NCBI GenBank assembly: GCA_000415965.1
Contig: KE356560.1
Location: 392,393 to 456,392, forward strand
From: Haloquadratum walsbyi J07HQW1
Lineage (GTDB): Archaea > Halobacteriota > Halobacteria > Halobacteriales > Haloferacaceae
Reading direction: 5' to 3'
Length of the DNA: 64,000 bases
Part shown: in pieces, positions 36,903-46,020 of the stretch
How positions within the stretch are numbered: the first letter of the stretch is position 1
Layout of the letters: every line of letters begins with the position of its first letter
Program-made: the position numbers and the translations under genes
Notes under the pieces: generated by a model
Databases searched by the model: none
Seen by the model: the letters and a program-made list of their open reading frames with translations, nothing else
What the model was told of the DNA's origin: nothing

Positions 36903-37733
36903 ATGAGCATATTCAACACGGTCATGTCCGCACTCCGATCATTAACTGGGCGGGGTGATCGTGATAGACAGTCAACAGAACCGCCATCACGCGGCACAGT
37001 CTCAGTCGAGTATGATCCAGCGAATGAAGAGTCTGATACCAATTCCAAAGTGGATTCACATGACGAGGCTGTCGCAACATCTGCATCTGGTGATGATATC
37101 ATTCCAGAGCCGCGATATAAAACAGAACAAAACCCCGACCCATCAACAGAGGCAACTATCAAAGGGGCTGAAATCGACGCTGAGTCACAGACCAGCGATG
37201 ATACCGACGATGTCGGAAAAAGCCCTACTGATCGTGGCGATAAACACCCTGCAGCGACTGATACCGATGCATCAGCATCAACAGCCTCACTTGTTGAGGA
37301 AGCAACTGGCAAAGAGCCTGCTGAGGCAGTAGAGACAACTCATAGTACTGCTGATACGGAAGTAACTGACTCCGATGCAAATGCAGGCGCAGAGACACCG
37401 ACTGATGCGGTCGGAGCTGAAACTGATGCATCGGCATCAACAGCATCACTTATCAACGAGGCAACCGGGAAGGAACCCGCAGAGACAGTTGTAGCAACTG
37501 GCACAATTGAGCACGACGAAAAAGAAGGGAGCAAGAGCAATACTCCACAATCGATTCGAGATATCAATGGGATTGGCTCAGCGTATGAAGAAAGACTCTC
37601 AGCGGCTGGTGTTGACTCAGTCGCAGCCCTCGCTGATTCAGAACCGACAGTACTTGCTGACACGGTTGATATCGCTGAGACGCGTATCGAACGATGGATT
37701 GAGCAGGCACAACCGGACGGGGAAATGGAGTGA
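36903..37733 (+). CDS. Acidic disordered protein with C-terminal helix-hairpin-helix domain
   Basis: About 276 residues from ATG 36903 (ATG 36831 is an alternative). Most of the protein is an acidic, Ser/Thr/Ala-rich disordered linker. It contains an imperfect internal duplication: DASASTASLVEEATGKEPAE and DASASTASLINEATGKEPAE about 60 residues apart. The last 60 residues form a DUF4332-like or HhH domain, INGIGSAYEERLSAAGVDSV then ALADSEPTVLADTVDI, closely resembling the C-terminus of TopA in this window. This suggests DNA or RNA contact. The stop overlaps the pabC start, so the two are probably coupled. The function is unknown. Confidence 0.75.
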   Translation: MSIFNTVMSALRSLTGRGDRDRQSTEPPSRGTVSVEYDPANEESDTNSKVDSHDEAVATSASGDDIIPEPRYKTEQNPDPSTEATIKGAEIDAESQTSDDTDDVGKSPTDRGDKHPAATDTDASASTASLVEEATGKEPAEAVETTHSTADTEVTDSDANAGAETPTDAVGAETDASASTASLINEATGKEPAETVVATGTIEHDEKEGSKSNTPQSIRDINGIGSAYEERLSAAGVDSVAALADSEPTVLADTVDIAETRIERWIEQAQPDGEME

Positions 37734-38653
37734 GTCGCGATCGCTCTGTCTCTGATTCTCCACCATATGCGCACGTTGATAATGAACTTGTCCCGATGGA
37801 AGATGCAACCGTAAGTATCCGTGATCGGGGATTTATGTATGGTGATGGCGTCTTTGAGACACTTCGAGCGTATGGTGGTGAGGTCTTCCGGTGGAAAGCA
37901 CATGCTGACCGGCTTGCGGATTCTGCCGCAGCAATTAAACTTGAACATGGACTCTCACAACCGACACTCAAAAACCGGATTGATGAAACACTCGCTGCGA
38001 ACGAGCTTGAGGAGGCCTATATTAAACTCTCTATTACCCGGGGAGTACAACCAGGGAAATTAAATCCTGATCCGGCTGTTGATCCAACAGTCGTCGTCCA
38101 AACGAGTCCACTGCCTCGTGGAGGAATTAATGCCGACCCAGTATGGGATGATCCAGCAACATTACAAACGGTGAAGACACGGCGGATCCCAGACCGTGCT
38201 CTTCCCTCACATGCGAAAACACATAATTATTTAAACGGAATCCTCGCGCGGACGGAGTTGCGCGTAAGTGATGCCGATGAAGCGGTGATGCTTGATACAA
38301 ATGGACAGCTTGCAGAGGGTGCGACTGGTAATATCTTCTTTGTCGATGGGGATGCACTTTGCACGCCAACTCTTGATGGACCGGTGCTGCCGGGGATAAC
38401 CCGATCAACTGTTCTAGATATTGCTGCTGATGAGGGTATCCCAGTCCGTGAGGACAGCTTCGATGTCAACGCTTTACGCGAGGCTGAGGAAGCATTTGTA
38501 ACAAACACAACATGGGAGATTCGACCAGTCAACACAGTTGATGGGATTCATATCGGTCGTGGACCACTCACTACATTGCTTCAGCAAGCATTTCGAAACC
38601 GGATTGAACAACAATATTATGAGACAACCGGCGAGACGTCACACGAAAATTAA
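37730..38653 (+). CDS. pabC: Aminodeoxychorismate lyase-like class IV aminotransferase
   Basis: A 307-residue fold-type IV PLP enzyme. It shows DRGFMYGDGVFETLRAYGG, the PLP lysine in SHAKTHNYLNGILAR, and EAVMLDTNGQLAEGATGNIFF with the conserved Glu and the phosphate-binding loop, and LPGITRSTVLDIA. PabC releases pyruvate from aminodeoxychorismate to give p-aminobenzoate; branched-chain and D-amino acid aminotransferases are close relatives. The pabAB genes that usually precede it are not seen here, so the assignment is moderate. The GTG start at 37730 overlaps the previous stop (GTGA). Confidence 0.8.
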   Translation: MSRDRSVSDSPPYAHVDNELVPMEDATVSIRDRGFMYGDGVFETLRAYGGEVFRWKAHADRLADSAAAIKLEHGLSQPTLKNRIDETLAANELEEAYIKLSITRGVQPGKLNPDPAVDPTVVVQTSPLPRGGINADPVWDDPATLQTVKTRRIPDRALPSHAKTHNYLNGILARTELRVSDADEAVMLDTNGQLAEGATGNIFFVDGDALCTPTLDGPVLPGITRSTVLDIAADEGIPVREDSFDVNALREAEEAFVTNTTWEIRPVNTVDGIHIGRGPLTTLLQQAFRNRIEQQYYETTGETSHEN

Positions 38654-38992
38654 TTACTCCTGACAACACGGATCATCCGGATTTTCTCTCAAATCGAGGG
38701 CAGGTTACTTTCACAGGGGTGACTCCGAGGAGATAGAGAAAACAGAGATAAATGGGTTATAGACATCTGACAGTGCTTGAGGATGTTGATCACTGATCTT
38801 CCCGTGTCTGAGGACACAGGGGTATGCCTCTCAGTCGTCATAAGCCTCAATAAACATAGCTTGTCATCCAGCAAGGACTCACCTGAATCCTCGCTGAGGA
38901 TTTCTCCTCGATGGGACCGTCGCGACCGACTGAGAACAGAGTATGGTCGTTCACCGTCAGGCTTGAATCCAATCGTCCCCTCTATACAATAT
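38654..38992. other. Intergenic region before the Rieske gene
   Basis: About 340 bases. An open frame continues upstream of the Rieske start to 38777 but has no family similarity. Nothing else supported. Confidence 0.4.
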
Positions 38993-39403
38993 ATGGATGA
39001 TTCATGCCGGATTGCTGCGAGTGAGGATGTATCAAAGGATGAAACACTTGTCTTTACTGCCTCAGCGGGATTTGACACGACGGAAGGAATTCTCACCCGT
39101 CTGTCTGATGATACGATTGTTGCATACACGAACTACTGCCCACACTGGCGTGATGTCCGTCTTGATTCGGGATCAGGAGCCCTTGTCCGTGATGAGACGG
39201 TTGTCTGTCAGAAACATGGGGCAACATTTGAGAAGTCGACTGGGCACTGCGATTTCGGACCATGTGAAGGAGCTGTCTTAGATACCTTTGATATCACGGT
39301 CACAGATGATGCAGTGTATCTTACTGACGATGCATGGGAAGAAGCCGAGCAGGGGATCTCCGAAGAGCGTGATCTTTCTTCAGGAACTCAAATTGGATTC
39401 TGA
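38993..39403 (+). CDS. Rieske-type [2Fe-2S] protein
   Basis: A 136-residue soluble protein with one Rieske domain. The cluster motifs are NYCPHWRDV (C-x-H) and VVCQKHGATFEKSTG (C-x-x-H), near residues 48-85. The second box HCDFGPCEGAVLDTF follows the usual C-x-GP pattern. It lacks a membrane anchor, so it resembles ferredoxin subunits of Rieske non-heme systems rather than a cytochrome bc subunit. ATG 38993 gives the expected N-terminus. No oxygenase partner is adjacent; the electron partner is unknown. Confidence 0.85.
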   Translation: MDDSCRIAASEDVSKDETLVFTASAGFDTTEGILTRLSDDTIVAYTNYCPHWRDVRLDSGSGALVRDETVVCQKHGATFEKSTGHCDFGPCEGAVLDTFDITVTDDAVYLTDDAWEEAEQGISEERDLSSGTQIGF

Positions 39404-39409
39404 CTCAGA

Positions 39410-39480
39410 AATATTTACAGGCGGTATGGCGAGTGCCTCGGGGCGTGAACGTAAACACTGAGGGACGACGAAATTGAGGT
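39410..39480 (+). mobile_element. Solo left end of an IS200/IS605-type element
   Basis: The segment TACAGGCGGTATGGCGAGTG followed by CCTCGGGGCGTGAACG and CACTGAGGG is closely similar to 47453-47500, the left flank of the decayed TnpB element. No transposase gene follows. It is a solitary end left by excision or decay. Confidence 0.6.
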
Positions 39481-39543
39481 ATCTAACAATTCTCTCTATC
39501 CATCTATGAATATAAGTGATATGTTCGCGATTTGAAAAAGTAA

Positions 39544-39618
39544 TAGCGGGAGGTAGATTTGAACTACCGATCTCCGGGTTATGAGCCCGGCGGAATCTCC
39601 TGGCTATCCCATCCCGCT
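39544..39618 (-). tRNA. Initiator tRNA-Met (CAU)
   Basis: A 75-base tRNA on the minus strand. The acceptor stem AGCGGGA pairs with TCCCGCT, with A discriminator and no encoded CCA. The anticodon arm GGGCTCATAACCC has three G-C pairs, and the T arm contains GGTAGTTCAAATCTACC. The A1:U72 pair and the G-C-rich anticodon stem are the marks of archaeal initiator tRNA. No intron is present. Confidence 0.93.
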
Positions 39619-39686
39619 AACTGAGGATTAATGAGCTGTCCTGTTAAGGATTGTGTTTCGACTGCTGTATGGTAATTCATTCTCAT

Positions 39687-40178
39687 TCATGACTGCGTTA
39701 CACGCCATGTAAGTAGACTCTCCGCAATGTAATTCAGTCCGAGTGAGCCTGCAATCGCGATTGGAATTGGAATAAGCTGCCAGATATCAAATCCAGCGAT
39801 AATTATTGTTATTTCGAGTTGACGAAGTGTACGAACAATCAAAAACTGGACGGCTAATCCACCGCTTCTGACGAGATTTGAGCGAAGAAACCGACTTATT
39901 GTTGGAATAATTCCTGGGGCACCTATGTCTGCGAAGGTCCATCGCTCATTTACTGCAAACATGACGATGATTGCAATTTCCGCTCCAAAGAGCTTGGCGT
40001 ACTCATCGAGCAGATCAAACATAATAATGAGCACTGATGTTGTCGTGATATCAAAGACAGCCCCAAGAGCGCCAACAGATACAAATTTCCCGAATCGAAT
40101 CCGAGAACAAAGCGCATTGACAATACCACGGTTGCGATCACGCCCACCCTCACAACCTTGACCTCGACCCATGTTCAC
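39687..40178 (-). CDS. GtrA-family membrane protein
   Basis: A 163-residue protein with four membrane segments (near residues 30-50, 60-80, 95-115 and 130-155), matching the GtrA fold. FGKFVSVGALGAVFDI and NERWTFAD are typical of the family. GtrA proteins are thought to flip lipid-linked sugars or to support glycosyltransferases. The frame opens with GTG 40178, which overlaps the stop of the upstream glycosyltransferase (GTGA); ATG 40172 follows. The tight coupling to a GT2 gene supports a role in surface glycan assembly. Confidence 0.85.
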   Translation of the reverse strand: MNMGRGQGCEGGRDRNRGIVNALCSRIRFGKFVSVGALGAVFDITTTSVLIIMFDLLDEYAKLFGAEIAIIVMFAVNERWTFADIGAPGIIPTISRFLRSNLVRSGGLAVQFLIVRTLRQLEITIIIAGFDIWQLIPIPIAIAGSLGLNYIAESLLTWRVTQS

Positions 40179-41227
40179 CCTGCCTCAATCGAGCTTTGAT
40201 CAGTCGTGTCAATCTGAAGATTCACATCCGTATCAGCGTCCAACTCAATCTCAGTTGCTCTCTCACTCAGTGTCGGTGACTTCGATGTGGCAACTGAGTC
40301 AATAACGGGTCGTGATGATCCTCCAATTGATGCAAAAAGCCGGTGAACTGGGTCGTGGGCAAGGGCGCGTGCGCGATGACGTGCTGTCATAAGCACATGT
40401 CCAAGTCTGAGTGCTGTCCGGAAAGGCGAGACAGTTGATCCGGGCTGGTCTTTCCAGCGGACGGGTACCTCAGCGATTTGATATTCAAGTCCGCCACTGA
40501 TGGCAAGTAGTTCAATATCCCAGGCAAACCCAGAAGCGTAAATATGTGATCGAACTGCCTGCCATGCATCCGTTGTAATCGCTTTTGCACCACATTGATA
40601 ATCATATAATTGTTCATCAAGAAACCGACGGGCGAGCCATGCGAACCCATCGCCAAGGTATCTTCGTCCGAGTGTCTGATGTGCAGCAACGTCAGCCGAT
40701 GGATGCCGTCGCGAACCTGCTGCGACATCGGCGTCATCATCAATCACAGCCCTGAGAACAGCCTCGAAAGATGATGCTGGCGTGCTACCATCTGCATCCA
40801 CAAATGCAAGTATATCAATCGTTGATGCAGGTGGTGACGTTGTGAGATTGACAGTGACATTCGTCTGCTTGGTATGCTCTGAGTCAGCACTTGTCCTCTC
40901 AGTCATATCCGTATTGTTGGTGACTGTCGTTGTCGTTGAATTCGCGGTTGTGTCCGTGCATCCGCATAATCTCTCAAATCCAGCGGTAATGGCTGCCCCC
41001 TTTCCACGACGGCTATCAGCGATTGCGATTTCGATAGAGGCAGTAAATGTCATATCAGAGAGACGTGAGTACAGTTGATTAAGCAATGATGAAGAAGGGG
41101 CATCGAGCTCAATTCGAAGAACAGCCGGTGATGGTGTCACCTGCGAATCGAGTTGTCGAAGATATGAGGTGAGACGTTCGGGATCGGGCTGATAAGCCGG
41201 GATGACAACCCCGATAGAGCGAGTCAT
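40175..41227 (-). CDS. Family 2 glycosyltransferase (dolichyl-phosphate sugar synthase-like)
   Basis: A 350-residue GT-A fold enzyme. It has SIGVVIPAYQPDPERL at the start, DSRRGKGAAITAGFERL, the metal-binding FVDADGSTPASSF (DxD), and late motifs LYDYQCGAKAIT and AWDIELLAISGG with the WKDQPGSTV acceptor region. This pattern fits enzymes that load a sugar onto dolichyl phosphate at the inner membrane face. A Thr/Asn-rich insertion of about 50 residues sits between the GKGAA and DADG motifs, inside the catalytic domain. ATGs at 41230 and 41227 are the candidate starts. It is coupled to gtrA. Confidence 0.88.
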   Translation of the reverse strand: MTRSIGVVIPAYQPDPERLTSYLRQLDSQVTPSPAVLRIELDAPSSSLLNQLYSRLSDMTFTASIEIAIADSRRGKGAAITAGFERLCGCTDTTANSTTTTVTNNTDMTERTSADSEHTKQTNVTVNLTTSPPASTIDILAFVDADGSTPASSFEAVLRAVIDDDADVAAGSRRHPSADVAAHQTLGRRYLGDGFAWLARRFLDEQLYDYQCGAKAITTDAWQAVRSHIYASGFAWDIELLAISGGLEYQIAEVPVRWKDQPGSTVSPFRTALRLGHVLMTARHRARALAHDPVHRLFASIGGSSRPVIDSVATSKSPTLSERATEIELDADTDVNLQIDTTDQSSIEAG

Positions 41228-41600
41228 CATATGTAATATCCCCGGTGGTGTAAAAAAGAATCCGCTCTTTGCGTGATACGAAAACACAATACTGATACCG
41301 ATACTGATACTGACTCAGATTAATCACTGAAAATCAAATTGTAAAGACGCTCGTTGATGAATGAGACTGTCTTGCTCGTATCCAGATCAAACAGAACCGA
41401 ACAAAATAGAATAGAATAGCTAGATAGCATAGAAGTATGAATCCGGTGAAGAGATACAGATAGAACCGAGATACTGGTTGATATCTACTGGCTAATTAAA
41501 CAGGGCGTTTGTGACTATGTTGGTCAAGATACCCACCCTCACACATGCTATCACCGACTGAAATAATCAATATGCGACCACAGCATTCCTTTCACAACTG
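41228..41600. other. Divergent intergenic region
   Basis: About 370 AT-rich bases between divergent genes. It contains a CTGATAC/CGATAC-type short repeat near 41290-41318 and an AATAGAATAGAATAG stretch near 41405-41420. Promoters of both flanking genes must lie here. Confidence 0.45.
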
Positions 41601-44093
41601 ATGGAGTACTTCATCATCGCGCGATGGCTGGTCATGTACGCGGCGTTGTTCCTATTTGGGCTCCCGATTGCCGCTCGATTGCTCCCAACGACAGACAGCC
41701 GCGGTGCTGGACTCGCCATTCCGATTGCATTGTTACTCATCAGCTTCCCAGCCTACTGGATTGGTCAACTCCCTGGTGGATGGGGACTCCCAGCATTACT
41801 CACCGGCATTGTGGTGCTTGTTGGGGGCGGTGGGCTTGCTGCAGTTGACTTTCGGAAACTCCGTCAGAAACACAACCAGATACAGCTTCAGCTTACCCAA
41901 ACAGTCTATCCAAGCCGACAGGCTCTCTTCGATACGGTCATCGTTTTTATTATATCATTCGCGTTTATTATCGTTGTTCGGGCGTTTGACCCGGCTGTTA
42001 TCCCTATTGGTGGGGAAAAATTCCTTGACTTTGGATTGTTAAAGACATTGTCGCGATCATCGTCACTGCCACCAACTGATTTTTGGTTTGCTGGAGAGCC
42101 GGTCAAATATTATTATGGTGGTCATCTCACAACAACACTTCTTGCATGGGTAACGGAGACACCACCCCGGTTCGCATACAATGTCGCACTTGCAGGCTAC
42201 TACGCGACGCTTGTAACAGCCGCATTCGAAATTAGTGGTGCAATTGCAGAAACAAACGGACACGCGCGACGAGTCGGCGGAGCAGCAGGTGCTTTCTTCA
42301 TTGGAGTCGCCGGAAACTTACTGACGACCGCCCGACTCGTCGTCGCTGCACTTCCAGCATCACTGGAGAATCGGGCTGCAGCGATTATCGCACAGCAAAC
42401 AGATAACTCAGCACAAAATATCGATACTGCATTACATTCGTTTAGCTATTGGGACGCTTCTCGCGTCATCGATGGGACAATCAATGAATTTCCGCTGTTT
42501 GCGTGGTTAAACGGTGATTTACATGCCCACATGCTGAGTACACAGACGCTATTACTTGCGGTCGGGATTGGATACGCATATTATCTGACACCAGGATCCC
42601 AGCAACGACGGAGACAAGCACTCATGTTTGGAGCCTTGCCGCTGACTGCCGGGTGGCAGGCAATCCAGAATACATGGAGCTTTCCAAGTGTCATTGCACT
42701 TGGTGGTCTTGCTATCCTTGTTGCACCCACTCGACCGGTAACGCTGCTCCCATGGTTTCAGCACGCATCCAAAAGGACGACTGCACCGACAGCCACGACC
42801 GCTGATTCGTACGCAGACCGTGTCTATCAGGAGATGACTCGAATCGGATGGACTGTCGGCATTACAATTATCAGTGGCGTTATTGCAGTGGGATTTGCAG
42901 CCCCATTCCTTTTCGAGACAGCAACCGGAAGCGGACAGCGCACGATTGAATTTCTCGATCCAACGATGCGAAGCAGCACCGCGGGACTGTTTCTCGTCCA
43001 TGGTGCATTTTTGATTGGGATTGGTGGCTACCTTTACACACAGTTGCGCAATCGATTACACACTCAGTTTCAGCGTCGAATATACATCGTAGCTGGTTCG
43101 ATGCTGGCGATTGGAACACTTATTGGGCTTGCTTGGTGGGTGGATCTTCCTGTGATAGTTATGACGCTCCCAGTGCTCGTTGCGGCATGGATAGGCGCGC
43201 GGATAACGCAGACAGTTGGATATGAAGCAGTCCTGATAATCGGCGGCGCTGGGTTGATTACACTGGTCGAACTCATCTATCTCAACGAACAAGCCGGTCC
43301 AGGTCGTATGAACACGGTATTTAAAACATATGCACAGGTGTGGGTACTGTGGGCAACGGCGATGGGCGTTGCAATCTCAGGATTCTATCAGACACGGACG
43401 TCTTCGCACTCATCACCGTCAGCGACAGAACAATCATCGACAGCAGACACTACAACTCAGACAGATTCAGTCATACCAGTCGTGAGAATATCATACGCGA
43501 GCGGGCTCTTGGGGTCAATAAAACAGATTGGTATGACAGTTGTGATTGTCTGTCTCATCATCAGCACAAGTATGTATGGCGTGCTTGCGATTGGGGGACA
43601 CCTCGCTGCAGGTCCACCGCCGGGTGGACCAACGCTTGATGCGACAGAATTCGTTGATCGGGCACACCCAGATGAGGCAGTTGCACTCGATTGGATTGAT
43701 GACCGTCAGGGGCAACCAACGCTATTGGAATCGCCTGGAACAACGCGATATCATGATGACTCACGATCACGAGCAACCTATAGTTGGTATGGCAACCCAG
43801 CCGCAAGTCTCAGTGGTGTGCCAACTGTCGCTGGGTGGAATCATGAAGTTGGATACCGTGGACGGGCTGTCTACCGTGCTCGTGTTACTGACGTCGATTT
43901 GATGTATACGGCGAATACATCCACCCGTGCTGAATTGTTTGACAGATACAATATTACGTATATTTGGGTGGGACCGAGCGAACACGCTCGATATGACAAT
44001 ATTTCGTTCTCAATGAACGGCGTGTCTGTTGCACATCACTCGGGAAATGTCACTATTTATGCCGTTGACCAATCGGATATCCCCTCATCATAA
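41601..44093 (+). CDS. DUF2298 (Chlor_Arch_YYY) multi-spanning membrane protein
   Basis: An 830-residue membrane protein with many hydrophobic segments. It has the family landmarks GGEKFLDFGLLKTLSRS, WFAGEPVKYYYGGHL, INEFPLFAWLNGDLHAHMLS and GWQAIQNTWSFPS, and the late RMNTVFKTYAQVWVLWATA and TVAGWNHEVGYRGR. These are shared with Chloroflexi and archaeal members (hence the family name) and resemble GT-C fold mannosyltransferases of the PMT type. A role in transferring lipid-linked sugars to surface proteins or glycans is inferred from this resemblance and from the adjacent GT2/GtrA pair. The C-terminal 130 residues form an extracytoplasmic domain. Confidence 0.88.
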   Translation: MEYFIIARWLVMYAALFLFGLPIAARLLPTTDSRGAGLAIPIALLLISFPAYWIGQLPGGWGLPALLTGIVVLVGGGGLAAVDFRKLRQKHNQIQLQLTQTVYPSRQALFDTVIVFIISFAFIIVVRAFDPAVIPIGGEKFLDFGLLKTLSRSSSLPPTDFWFAGEPVKYYYGGHLTTTLLAWVTETPPRFAYNVALAGYYATLVTAAFEISGAIAETNGHARRVGGAAGAFFIGVAGNLLTTARLVVAALPASLENRAAAIIAQQTDNSAQNIDTALHSFSYWDASRVIDGTINEFPLFAWLNGDLHAHMLSTQTLLLAVGIGYAYYLTPGSQQRRRQALMFGALPLTAGWQAIQNTWSFPSVIALGGLAILVAPTRPVTLLPWFQHASKRTTAPTATTADSYADRVYQEMTRIGWTVGITIISGVIAVGFAAPFLFETATGSGQRTIEFLDPTMRSSTAGLFLVHGAFLIGIGGYLYTQLRNRLHTQFQRRIYIVAGSMLAIGTLIGLAWWVDLPVIVMTLPVLVAAWIGARITQTVGYEAVLIIGGAGLITLVELIYLNEQAGPGRMNTVFKTYAQVWVLWATAMGVAISGFYQTRTSSHSSPSATEQSSTADTTTQTDSVIPVVRISYASGLLGSIKQIGMTVVIVCLIISTSMYGVLAIGGHLAAGPPPGGPTLDATEFVDRAHPDEAVALDWIDDRQGQPTLLESPGTTRYHDDSRSRATYSWYGNPAASLSGVPTVAGWNHEVGYRGRAVYRARVTDVDLMYTANTSTRAELFDRYNITYIWVGPSEHARYDNISFSMNGVSVAHHSGNVTIYAVDQSDIPSS

Positions 44094-44094
44094 C

Positions 44095-44352
44095 CTATGT
44101 GCCCTGTTCAGAAACCACAGTAATCGCTTCTGCATCAACAGCAATCACATCGAGAAAGTGTGGGACATATTGTCGTTTCTCAAATGTTTCGCGTTCATCT
44201 TCGGTGCCGACAGTACACCATAACTGTGATCTACTGGGTCCATGATAATCTCCCTGTTTATCAATCGAGAAACAGATAACCTCCTCACCGTCAACTTTGA
44301 GTTTCGCCCCGCGGTGAATGCCCAGATTCCCCCGAATAATGAGTTTCTTCAT
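44095..44352 (-). CDS. Small haloarchaeal protein (HAH_0734-like)
   Basis: An 85-residue protein (MKKLIIRGNLGIHRGAKL, then DGEEVICFSIDKQGDYHGPS and WCTVGTEDERETFEKR). It matches the haloarchaeal family I recall as HAH_0734. It is mostly beta-strand with no membrane helix or known catalytic motif. It is divergent from the L44e gene, a conserved neighbourhood in haloarchaea, so a role linked to translation is possible but unproven. It converges on the DUF2298 gene with one base between stops. Confidence 0.75.
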   Translation of the reverse strand: MKKLIIRGNLGIHRGAKLKVDGEEVICFSIDKQGDYHGPSRSQLWCTVGTEDERETFEKRQYVPHFLDVIAVDAEAITVVSEQGT

Positions 44353-44472
44353 ATTCTCTCGTTAGCAAACTCAGGGCTTAATCGCTTCGGAGATAGTCTA
44401 ACCCACATCGACGCAGAGCGAACCAAACGGGTTTTAACCGATGATGGCAAATCTCAGGTAAGGTAGATATTT

Positions 44473-44754
44473 ATGGAGATGCCACGCCGATTCAATACAT
44501 ACTGTCCACATTGTGATACACATCATGAACATGAAGTTGAAAAGGTTCGAACAGGTCGTTCAACCGGAATGAAATGGAATGCACGACAGACGCGTCGTGG
44601 AAAATCAACAATTGGAAATGCCGGAAAGTTCTCAAAAGTGCCTGGTGGCGATAAGCCGACGAAAAAGACACACTTGAAATATATCTGTTCAGACTGTGGC
44701 AAGGCTCACATGAGAGAAGGATGGCGTGCTGGTCGTCTTCGATTTCAGGAGTAA
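44473..44754 (+). CDS. rpl44e: 50S ribosomal protein L44e
   Basis: A 93-residue zinc-ribbon ribosomal protein. The two Cys pairs are [15 protein letters not shown] and [15 protein letters not shown], with the basic central stretch between. Archaeal L44e contacts the E-site region of the large subunit. ATG 44473 and ATG 44479 (MPRRF) are both possible. It heads the conserved cluster L44e-S27e-aIF2-alpha-Nop10. Confidence 0.95.
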   Translation: MEMPRRFNTYCPHCDTHHEHEVEKVRTGRSTGMKWNARQTRRGKSTIGNAGKFSKVPGGDKPTKKTHLKYICSDCGKAHMREGWRAGRLRFQE

Positions 44755-44756
44755 TT

Positions 44757-44984
44757 ATGCCAGGAAATTTCTATCAACTGCAGTGTCCAGATTGCAACAA
44801 TGAACAAGTTATCTTTGGAAAAGCATCAACCGTGGTCAACTGTGCTGTGTGTGGAACGACACTTGCAACACCGACAGGTGGCGACGCCGAATTCAACGGT
44901 GAAGTGATCGAAACTGTCGAGCGACGCTCGGCTGAAAACGCAATTGCACGCGTGGATGAGAGCTCCACTGACGCAGATTCATAA
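44757..44984 (+). CDS. rps27e: 30S ribosomal protein S27e
   Basis: A 75-residue zinc-ribbon protein of the small subunit: FYQLQCPDCNNEQVIFGKAS then VNCAVCGTTLATPTGG hold the four cysteines. The C-terminal tail is acidic. ATG 44757 lies 3 bases after the L44e stop; the frame extends upstream into L44e but that part is not used. Confidence 0.95.
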   Translation: MPGNFYQLQCPDCNNEQVIFGKASTVVNCAVCGTTLATPTGGDAEFNGEVIETVERRSAENAIARVDESSTDADS

Positions 44985-45076
44985 TTTTCTTCTAAGAATA
45001 TACCCTCTCATATTGGGGCATACACAGAGAGACGCGAAGACAAATACAAATAAACGCGTAGACCTAACAGATATAT

Positions 45077-45877
45077 ATGAAATATACTGGATGGCCTGAG
45101 CCAGGAGAACCCGTTGTTGGAGAAGTCGACGAAATTGCGGATTTTGGTGTGTTTGTTGATCTTGAGGAGTATGCAGACAAACGTGGACTTTGTCATATCA
45201 GCGAGGTCGCAAGTGGATGGATTAAGAATGTTCGCGACCACGTACGCGAGGGGCAGACAGTCGTTGCAAAGGTGCTTGATGTTGATGAGAGTGCACAGCA
45301 AATTGATCTCTCGATAAAAGACGTAAACGAACACCAACGAAAGGAAACAATCCAGGAGTGGAAAAACGAGCAAAAAGCCGACAACTGGATGGAAATTGCA
45401 TTTGGTGAAGACATTGATGATGAACGTTACACGGCTGTTGCAAATGCACTACTTGCCGAGTTTGAAAGCTTATACACGAGCTTCGAGCAAGCGGCGATCC
45501 ACGGCACTGAAGCATTAGACACCGTCGATCTTGACGATGAAGAGATTGCTGCGATTGTCGAGACTGCACGTCGAAATGTCTCCGTTCCATACGTGACGGT
45601 GACCGGCTACGTTGATATTGAGTGTCCGGTCGGCAATGGCGTTGATGAGGTACAATCAGCACTCCAGGCTGCAGAGGGTGATTCACAAACCGTCGGTGAT
45701 GAGATTGACCTCGATGTTACCTACGTTGGTGCGCCAGAATACCGAATCCGCGTTGAAGCTCCGGATTATAAAACAGCGGAGGGTGCACTTGAGGCGGCTG
45801 CTGATCGTGCACAAACCGCACTCACCGATGGTGGAACCGCAGAGTATCACCGTGATCGACGCTCTGATGAGGAATAA
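45077..45877 (+). CDS. eif2a: Translation initiation factor aIF2 subunit alpha
   Basis: A 266-residue subunit of the factor that carries initiator tRNA to the ribosome. The N-terminal S1/OB domain ([19 protein letters not shown] through [15 protein letters not shown], residues 5-85) is followed by a helical domain and a C-terminal alpha-beta domain ([17 protein letters not shown] near 230). The serine that eukaryotes phosphorylate lies in the S1 domain, but the SELS motif is not present. The factor acts with the initiator tRNA, also encoded in this window. It is part of the conserved ribosomal cluster. Confidence 0.95.
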   Translation: MKYTGWPEPGEPVVGEVDEIADFGVFVDLEEYADKRGLCHISEVASGWIKNVRDHVREGQTVVAKVLDVDESAQQIDLSIKDVNEHQRKETIQEWKNEQKADNWMEIAFGEDIDDERYTAVANALLAEFESLYTSFEQAAIHGTEALDTVDLDDEEIAAIVETARRNVSVPYVTVTGYVDIECPVGNGVDEVQSALQAAEGDSQTVGDEIDLDVTYVGAPEYRIRVEAPDYKTAEGALEAAADRAQTALTDGGTAEYHRDRRSDEE

Positions 45878-46020
45878 CAGATACCGGTGACATGTGTCCG
45901 AGTAACCAATTCACATGACCGTGGGTATCCTTTCGGATTGCACCGGACCGTCCCATCTCATGCAATCGCGAATAACAGATACACTGCAGGTCTTACAATA
46001 CCGAAAAGAGCAGATAAGTT

